64,000 nt of DNA, taken from assembly GCF_003609605.1 (NCBI RefSeq), contig NZ_MCHY01000009.1, positions 1 through 64,000 of the forward strand, in the 5' to 3' direction. The notes under the pieces were generated by a model that was given only the letters and a program-made list of their open reading frames with translations, did no database searches and had not been told where the DNA came from. Shown here piece after piece: positions 57,346 to 64,000 of this stretch. The translations under genes were made by a program, and so were the position numbers. The stretch comes from Ammoniphilus oxalaticus. GTDB lineage: Bacteria; Bacillota; Bacilli; Aneurinibacillales; RAOX-1. How positions within the stretch are numbered: position 1 is the first letter of the stretch; the number at the start of each line of letters is the position of its first letter.

Positions 57346-58365
57346 TTATTTTCCAACTTGATTCAGAGTCGATTTGGCTACAGACATAAGCTCTTCCCGC
57401 GGAAGATCGCCAACGAGTAAATACTCAACGCCGTCGTGAGTCCACGTCATCGTTTTCTGTTTGTCTCCTACCATGACCGCAAGTGTCTCACCGAGATCAA
57501 TGATTTCCCCGCTCGGAAAACTAGCGTGCGTCGCCTTCGGTCTTTCTTCAATTAGCGTATAGTTAAAATCTCCTTTATAACGAAGCACAAGTTGTGGTCC
57601 ATCCGTCCCTTCCACTTTTTCAACGCCAAGGAAATTGACGCCGTGTGGTGTGTAAGAAGGTTGAATCACCCCAAAACTTCCCTGAACTTCTTCATCCGTT
57701 TTAGCCATCGTTGGCATACTCGAAGTTAGGCTGCTCGTCTCCAAATTCCGATCCTTACTAAATGAATTTTCATCAAATTGCGCGTCTTTCTCAAAATGTG
57801 TAAAATTGACCGTAACCATCACATTTTTGTTGGCATCCATCACATCCACTTTAACAGGCTGAAAGTCTTGCGTAAATACAACCTTTTGAGAAATAAGCGA
57901 ATGGTTGTGGTAGTCTGCTTTCACGTCGAACACATAGTTCCCTTCATCCTCGACAAATTCTCTTTGCTCATCATCTGTGACACTCTTCACCAGCGATTCA
58001 TAAAGGTAAACTTGGGCGTGGTTTTCAGGCCACCCGCTTTGGAAACGAAAACTTTTATTGAGATGCGGCGTTAACAGGAACACTCCTTCTTCATTGCGAA
58101 GGATCAACTGTGTAACATCTTTCGTCTTGGAAGTGAGCGCCACCCGATAGTAGTCGGGTTTTTGGTACCATACTTCCACATCATAGTTTTGTGGTTCCTT
58201 ACCCGTTTGCAACGTTAATTCAGCATTCAATTTATATCCCGACATCTTTTCCATTTGCTTATTTAAATCAGCAACCGCATCACTGGCGCCTTTTGGACCA
58301 CAACCAGTAGCTACTAGGGACAGTATAGCTATCAACATAACTAGCCATTTAAATCTTCTTCTCAT
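57346..58365 (-). CDS. ydcC: LolA-like lipoprotein (YdcC family)
   Basis: 339 residues, ATG start with AGGGGATG. Signal peptide with lipobox LVATGCGPKG (Cys22). Then LNKQMEKMSGYKLNAELTLQ, VWYQKPDYYRVALTSK and FTQDFQPVKVDVMDANKNVM, the LolA/DUF4367-type fold. B. subtilis ydcC occupies the same place between acpS and alr. In a Gram-positive it cannot carry lipoproteins to an outer membrane; a role in sporulation or envelope has been suggested for the family. Confidence 0.88.
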   Translation of the reverse strand: MRRRFKWLVMLIAILSLVATGCGPKGASDAVADLNKQMEKMSGYKLNAELTLQTGKEPQNYDVEVWYQKPDYYRVALTSKTKDVTQLILRNEEGVFLLTPHLNKSFRFQSGWPENHAQVYLYESLVKSVTDDEQREFVEDEGNYVFDVKADYHNHSLISQKVVFTQDFQPVKVDVMDANKNVMVTVNFTHFEKDAQFDENSFSKDRNLETSSLTSSMPTMAKTDEEVQGSFGVIQPSYTPHGVNFLGVEKVEGTDGPQLVLRYKGDFNYTLIEERPKATHASFPSGEIIDLGETLAVMVGDKQKTMTWTHDGVEYLLVGDLPREELMSVAKSTLNQVGK

Positions 58366-58463
58366 TACACCAACATCCCCTTCGTCTGATTTTTACAACA
58401 ATGACTTGAAGCGCGTATCAAGCTGTTTATTTAGACAAAGGAGGGTTTCCCCCGCGAGCGGGG

Positions 58464-60014
58464 TTAAAGTGTATGGTTATCGCGATCTTTTTGCGCGAGC
58501 GCTTGAAGGGCTTGACCGATCCATAAACCGAGATCAGATGCGCCGCCGCTATATTCATCCATCAGTTCCCCGGCCATTCCATGTACATAGACTGCGCACT
58601 GAAGACCCGCTAAAACATCGCCCGTCTGATTAATAAAAGAAGCGATCATTCCTGACAATACATCTCCTGAGCCACCTTTGGCTAAAGAAGAGCTCCCGCG
58701 CGGACTGACAAAACAAGTCCCTTGCGGAGTGGCAATGATCGAATAAGTCCCCTTTAACACCAGGTACACTCGATGTTGACGGGCAAATTTCACGGCAATT
58801 TGCTGGCGGTTTTCTTCCACTTCCTGTACGGTCATTTTCATTATGCGGGCGATTTCTCCAGGATGCGGCGTGAGAATCACAGGCATCCGATTTTCAGTCA
58901 GCGTGAGGTCTTGACCTAGCAGATTCAATGCATCCGCATCGAGCAATAACGGACCTGACGTGCGGTCAATCACTTGCTTTAACCAGTCAATATCCACTTC
59001 ATGCCCAAGTCCTGGACCGACGACAACGCAATCATAACGAGGTTGATTCGTTGCCCGCAACGCTTCCCAGCTATGCGGGGCAAAGCTGCCTGCTTTATCC
59101 GCCCATGGCCAATAAACAGCTTCAGGTGTTAGACCGACAACCATCGATTGAATTGACTCAGGCAACGCAAGCGTCACCATCCCCGCTCCCGAACGAATCG
59201 CTCCTAATGCGGTTAACGCTGGGGCGCCGACATAAGATTGAGAACCCGCTATAACCAACACATGTCCATAGGAACCTTTATGGGAATGTCTCGCTCGTTT
59301 TGGGATCAATGTAGATATAAATTCATCTTGAAGCAAACGAGCCTTGATTCCCAACTCCTCCCCCACCCACGCGGGGATGCCAATATCGCGAACAATCAAG
59401 CGACCACAATGGCCCGCCCCCGGAAACAAAAAATGTCCCCATCTCGGACAAGCAAACGTAACGGTTAGGTCCGCGCTCACGGCCACGGAAGAAATGACGC
59501 CATTATCCGCGTTAATTCCGCTTGGGATATCGACCGAAACGATTGCAGCCCGATCTTTGCGCTTGTTTATTTCCATAACTACGCGCGCAGCCTCTTCGCG
59601 GAGGGACCCTTTTATCCCCGTACCGACAAGTCCATCGATAATAACGTCCGCCCCGCTAAGTTCGCGACAGAATAGATTCCACGATTTGGGTGTGAGTTTT
59701 TGGACATGGACACGACTTTGAACCAACGCCCGATAGGCGATCGCCGTATCTGCTGTCATCTTCTCTTCAGAACCGACCAGCCATGTGTTAACCGCAAAAC
59801 CTCTATTTTGCAAATGCCTGGATAGCACGAACGCATCCCCGCCATTATTCCCGTGACCAGCAATGACGACAAGGCGCGCTTGCGGGTACCTCTGTTCCAC
59901 TTCTTGGGCAACGGCTTGACCCGCCGTTTCCATGAGTACAATGCTAGGAATGCCGATTTTCTCTATGGCGAAGCGATCCATTTCTCGCATTTGCCGCGCA
60001 TTCACCAAATACAC
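58464..60014 (-). CDS. nnr: Bifunctional NAD(P)HX epimerase/dehydratase
   Basis: 516 residues. N-terminal epimerase half (1-215) with MRDMDRFAIEKIGIP-like text (here MREMDRFAIEKIGI), VVIAGHGNNGGDAFVLSRHL and VSVDIPSGINADNG. C-terminal dehydratase half (225-510) with SYGHVLVIAGSQSYVGAPAL, LLLDADALNLLGQ, TPHPGEIARIM and GSGDVLSGMIASFINQ. Repairs hydrated NADH and NADPH. Confidence 0.96.
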   Translation of the reverse strand: MYLVNARQMREMDRFAIEKIGIPSIVLMETAGQAVAQEVEQRYPQARLVVIAGHGNNGGDAFVLSRHLQNRGFAVNTWLVGSEEKMTADTAIAYRALVQSRVHVQKLTPKSWNLFCRELSGADVIIDGLVGTGIKGSLREEAARVVMEINKRKDRAAIVSVDIPSGINADNGVISSVAVSADLTVTFACPRWGHFLFPGAGHCGRLIVRDIGIPAWVGEELGIKARLLQDEFISTLIPKRARHSHKGSYGHVLVIAGSQSYVGAPALTALGAIRSGAGMVTLALPESIQSMVVGLTPEAVYWPWADKAGSFAPHSWEALRATNQPRYDCVVVGPGLGHEVDIDWLKQVIDRTSGPLLLDADALNLLGQDLTLTENRMPVILTPHPGEIARIMKMTVQEVEENRQQIAVKFARQHRVYLVLKGTYSIIATPQGTCFVSPRGSSSLAKGGSGDVLSGMIASFINQTGDVLAGLQCAVYVHGMAGELMDEYSGGASDLGLWIGQALQALAQKDRDNHTL

Positions 60015-60088
60015 AATTTTCCCTCCTAATCCTGCGATATATATTTATGTATGAACATGTCCAATTATGCTGACAAGTCTTATTCACG

Positions 60089-60469
60089 TTAAATTTCTTC
60101 GATAATCGCCTGCGCGACAGCATAGTCTTTTTCATGACTGATAGAAATATGAAAACGCATCCGATGCTGCGGATCATACGTTTCCAACCACTTCTCCGAA
60201 AGAAGCAGAACGGGCTTTCCCCATTCGTCGCTCGTAATCGTCATATCTTGCCAGCTCAATCTCTCTCCGATTCCCCAGCCCGTTGCTTTTGCGAAAGCTT
60301 CCTTAGTTGCGAATCTTCCCGCCACATAACTGATCCGACGAGTGCCCTGCGGCATCTCTTCTATTTCGCGAGGAGTTAATATGCGCGTCAAAAACTGATC
60401 GCCTAATCGCGAGACAGATGATTCAATGCGTCGTTTGTCACTAATATCAATGCCAATTCCTTTAATCAT
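60089..60469 (-). CDS. acpS: Holo-[acyl-carrier-protein] synthase
   Basis: 126 residues, start behind AGGAGG. MIKGIGIDISDKRRIESSVS, RFATKEAFAKATGWGIG and FHISISHEKDYAVAQAI are typical of AcpS. Transfers phosphopantetheine to ACP in fatty-acid synthesis. First gene of the acpS-nnr-ydcC-alr order shared with B. subtilis. Confidence 0.97.
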   Translation of the reverse strand: MIKGIGIDISDKRRIESSVSRLGDQFLTRILTPREIEEMPQGTRRISYVAGRFATKEAFAKATGWGIGERLSWQDMTITSDEWGKPVLLLSEKWLETYDPQHRMRFHISISHEKDYAVAQAIIEEI

Positions 60470-60521
60470 TGCTATAAACCTCCTTCACTCATTCAATCAT
60501 TCATACATTTTTAAATAAAGA

Positions 60522-60566
60522 AGAAAAAAGGCCTCCTCCAAACCAATCGTGGTTAGAAGAAGCCCC
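60522..60566 (-). terminator. Terminator after pyk
   Basis: Long hairpin GGCTTCTTCTAACCA paired with TGGTTTGGAGGAGGCC (60565-60530, wobble pairs allowed), then TTTTTTCTTC on the minus strand. Confidence 0.82.
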
Positions 60567-60587
60567 TCTCTCTTACTAAATAATCTC

Positions 60588-62336
60588 TTATAGTACGCTT
60601 GAAAAGCCGTGGTAAATATGTCCTTGATGAGGGTCTACCGTTACTTCATCACCCTGTTTCAATAACGTGGTTACCGATTCAGCGCCGATGATTACTGGCT
60701 TGTCTAAATTTAGGCCAACGATTGCGGCGTGTGATGTGAGACCGCCTTCTTCCGTAACCAAAGCAGCCGCCTTTTCAATAAAGGAAATGACTCCTTTATC
60801 GGTCGATTTAGCGACAAGCACAGTTGTTTCATCAACAAGATCTTGCCAACCAGGCTCGCCCATAATGACAACTTTACCCGTGACAGACGTATCGCCAAAA
60901 CCACGTCCGCGCGCCACAACTTTTCCAACGACATGAACTTTCAACATATTTGTATTACCCGGTTCTCTTACAGGCACTCCCGCTGAAATAACGATTAGAT
61001 CACCATGCTTAATAATCTTTTCGCCAACAGCAGCTTGGATCGCCTTTTCCATCATCTCATCCGTGTTATCCGCGCTATCAAATAAAATCGGATAAACGCC
61101 CCAATTCAATAACAGTTGGTTTACAACATGCTTATGCGGAGTTACCGCTACAATAGGACAAGATGGACGTAGTCTGGAAACTGTATTTGCTGTGTAACCA
61201 CTCTCAGTCGGAGTTAAAATCGCAGCCGCGTGTAAAGAGGATGCAGCTGAATAAACAGCCTGCCCCATCACATCCGTAATCGTCATCTTGTCACCTTGCC
61301 AGTCCCTTGCGCGCTCTTGATAAAGCGGAGAATTTTCAACACTGCGAGCAATTCGATCCATTGTTTTTACCGATTCAACCGGATATTTACCCGCTGCAGA
61401 CTCGCCCGACAACATGATCGCGTCAGTACCGTCAAAGATAGCATTGGCTACGTCTGTTGCTTCCGCGCGCGTTGGTCGCGGATTCTTTTCCATTGAATCA
61501 AGCATGTGAGTAGCTGTAACGACAGGTTTACCGACTCGATTACACGCCTCAATTAACTTCTTTTGAATCAATGGCACATCTTCCGCCGGAATCTCCACTC
61601 CTAAATCACCGCGGGCAACCATTACACTGTCAACTGCCGCCAAGATTTCATCGGTGTTCCTTACGCCTTCTTCGTTTTCTATTTTAGCCATGATCGAGAT
61701 ATGGTTACCGCCATGCTCTTGTAATAATTGACGCATCTCAAACACGTCCGCCGCTTTTTGCACAAAGGAAGCCGCAATAATATCGACACCTTTGCTAACG
61801 CCAAACGCAATATCTTCAACATCTTTTGCCGTAATACTTGGTAGGTTCACCTTAACTCCAGGCAAGTTAACGCCTTTTCGGTTTTTAACAACACCGCCAT
61901 CGACTACGCGGCAAACGATATCATTCCCTTTAATTTCTTCTACCACCAATTCAACATGTCCGTCATCAATTAAGACAGTCGATCCGACATGAACGTCGTT
62001 GGCAATATTTTGATACGAAACACTTACTTTTTCCTGTGTTCCTTCAATTTTCTCTGGTGTTAAAGTAAAAATATCACCGTCGTTTAAAACAATTTGATCG
62101 TCTTCAAACACACCGATTCGAATTTCAGGTCCTTGCGTATCCAACATAATCGCAATGTTATGATTTAATTCTTTAGCCACTTCTCGAATGCGATCAATTC
62201 GCATTGCATGGTCCTCATGCGTTCCGTGGGAGAAGTTAAGTCGAGCAACATTCATTCCCGCTAACATAAGCTCTCTTAATACTTCCGGTTGTTCACTTGC
62301 TGGTCCAATTGTACATACGATCTTCGTCTTTCTCAT
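60588..62336 (-). CDS. pyk: Pyruvate kinase with C-terminal PEP-utiliser domain
   Basis: 582 residues from ATG 62336 (GAGGTG). RKTKIVCTIGPASEQPEVLR, MLDTQGPEIRIG, VMVARGDLGVEIP and GKPVVTATHMLDSM are the core motifs. The last 110 residues form the extra phosphohistidine-like domain (TEEGGLTSHAAIVGLNLDKP) known from Bacillus and Geobacillus enzymes. Last ATP-yielding step of glycolysis. Nine nt downstream of pfkA. Confidence 0.98.
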   Translation of the reverse strand: MRKTKIVCTIGPASEQPEVLRELMLAGMNVARLNFSHGTHEDHAMRIDRIREVAKELNHNIAIMLDTQGPEIRIGVFEDDQIVLNDGDIFTLTPEKIEGTQEKVSVSYQNIANDVHVGSTVLIDDGHVELVVEEIKGNDIVCRVVDGGVVKNRKGVNLPGVKVNLPSITAKDVEDIAFGVSKGVDIIAASFVQKAADVFEMRQLLQEHGGNHISIMAKIENEEGVRNTDEILAAVDSVMVARGDLGVEIPAEDVPLIQKKLIEACNRVGKPVVTATHMLDSMEKNPRPTRAEATDVANAIFDGTDAIMLSGESAAGKYPVESVKTMDRIARSVENSPLYQERARDWQGDKMTITDVMGQAVYSAASSLHAAAILTPTESGYTANTVSRLRPSCPIVAVTPHKHVVNQLLLNWGVYPILFDSADNTDEMMEKAIQAAVGEKIIKHGDLIVISAGVPVREPGNTNMLKVHVVGKVVARGRGFGDTSVTGKVVIMGEPGWQDLVDETTVLVAKSTDKGVISFIEKAAALVTEEGGLTSHAAIVGLNLDKPVIIGAESVTTLLKQGDEVTVDPHQGHIYHGFSSVL

Positions 62337-62350
62337 AACCACACCTCATC

Positions 62351-63307
<957 letters not shown>

Positions 63308-63311
63308 TCAG

Positions 63312-64000
63312 TTAATTTCCTCCATCTTCTCCTAGATTTCTATGTACAAGCCAAGCCGCGCCTAGCCAACCTGCCGTATTCCCAAGTTCAGCCGGCAAGA
63401 GCTCAACGCTCCGAGCCACTTGATCTAACGCATATGTACGAAATTGATCCCGAATCGGATTGAGGAAAAAAGAACCCGCGCGCGACACGCCGCCACCGAT
63501 AACAATCTTTTCTGGATTAAGCGTATTCGAGAGATTAGCTAGCGCTAAACCAAGATAGTGACTCACTCGCTCCATGATCTTAATGGAAACTAAATCACCG
63601 TTCTTCGCCGCGTCAACCACGTCCCTCGCTGTAAGGGAACCTCTCGATTGGTCTAAAATCTGCCGTAACTGGGTAGCTTCTCCCGATTCAACAGCCGTCC
63701 GACCATAAAAAACGATCGCCGTAGCGGAAGCCTCTGTTTCTAGGCAACCGATGTTCCCGCAATTACAACGGCGTCCGATTTCAGGCCTAACCTTAAGATG
63801 CCCGATTTCACCCGCTAATCCGACAGCTCCGTGAAAAATATCGCCATTTAAAATGAGGCCGCCGCCAATTCCCGTTCCAACGGTCACACAGATTAAATGC
63901 GCAGCCCCTCTTCCGGCCCCTTGCCACATCTCGCCTAAAGCAGCAACGTTGGCGTCATTGTCTACAAAACAGGATACCCCTAAATATCGCTCAAGTTCAA
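63312..64000 (-). CDS. glcK: ROK-family glucokinase (5' end beyond window)
   Basis: 229 codons visible, open to the right edge: the frame continues upstream of the internal ATG (63929) with ERYLGVSCFVDNDANVAALG. Sugar-binding region VTVGTGIGGGLILNGDIFHG and GEIGHLKVRPEIGRRCNCGN with the ROK zinc-site cysteines. C-terminal KIVIGGGVSRAG. Phosphorylates glucose to feed the pfkA-pyk pathway encoded just downstream. Confidence 0.95.
   Translation of the reverse strand, partial: ELERYLGVSCFVDNDANVAALGEMWQGAGRGAAHLICVTVGTGIGGGLILNGDIFHGAVGLAGEIGHLKVRPEIGRRCNCGNIGCLETEASATAIVFYGRTAVESGEATQLRQILDQSRGSLTARDVVDAAKNGDLVSIKIMERVSHYLGLALANLSNTLNPEKIVIGGGVSRAGSFFLNPIRDQFRTYALDQVARSVELLPAELGNTAGWLGAAWLVHRNLGEDGGN

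Noticed and set aside
58448-58466. CCCCGC/GCGGGG hairpin at the nnr stop
   Set aside because: Lacks a T-run; not safe to call as a terminator.

Overview
The window looks like a chromosome segment of a low-to-moderate-GC, endospore-forming Firmicute (Bacillales-like). The host half, from about 38.6 kb to the right end, keeps the Bacillus subtilis gene neighbourhood tsaE-tsaB-rimI-tsaD / ydiF / rex / tat / groES-groEL, followed by cmpA-tex-ndoA-ndoAI-alr-ydcC-like-nnr-acpS. It then continues into glycolysis (pyk, pfkA, a glucokinase cut by the right edge). The spore-cortex gene cmpA and the CIRCE operator on groESL support this placement. The genus cannot be fixed from the sequence alone.

Positions 1 to about 38,560 are one PBSX/skin-type (myovirus-like) prophage whose left end lies outside the window. 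It is inserted directly behind groEL. From right to left it holds a tyrosine integrase, an ImmA-type protease and a CI-like repressor (all on +). Next comes an operator region with four related 17-bp sites and a strong leftward early promoter. The early genes follow on the minus strand: Cro-like and BRO-type regulators, a Rad50-like ATPase, RecT, an MBL-fold nuclease candidate, a replication initiator with internal iterons, a DnaC-like loader, RusA and many very small proteins. A sigma-region-4-like regulator sits before the late genes, which run terminase, portal, minor head, scaffold, capsid, connectors, sheath, tube, frameshifted tail chaperones, tape measure, baseplate and tail fibres. Holin and endolysin are not in the window and are expected to the left of position 1.

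Several things are not ordinary gene content. There is a textbook -1 frameshift signal (A AAAAAC, 8-nt spacer, nested stem-loop) in the tail chaperone gene. A lipoprotein 'moron' with its own terminator sits inside the tail operon. At least three plus-strand mini-transcription units (extended -10 followed by a hairpin and T-run) lie antisense to the early operon. Two neighbouring 26-bp palindromes share the same geometry. Repeat arrays lie inside the initiator gene and at the end of the late-regulator gene. In the host part a cluster of DnaA boxes lies upstream of the 736-aa membrane-phosphatase-like gene, between tsaD and ydiF, the interval where B. subtilis is reported to carry one.

Many genuine short or non-ATG genes were recovered by reading RBS and overlaps: a GTG-started tail fibre at the left edge, the chaperone -1 extension, cmpA, an XtrA-like protein, and some ten proteins of 32-59 residues. 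No tRNA, rRNA, CRISPR array or insertion sequence was seen.
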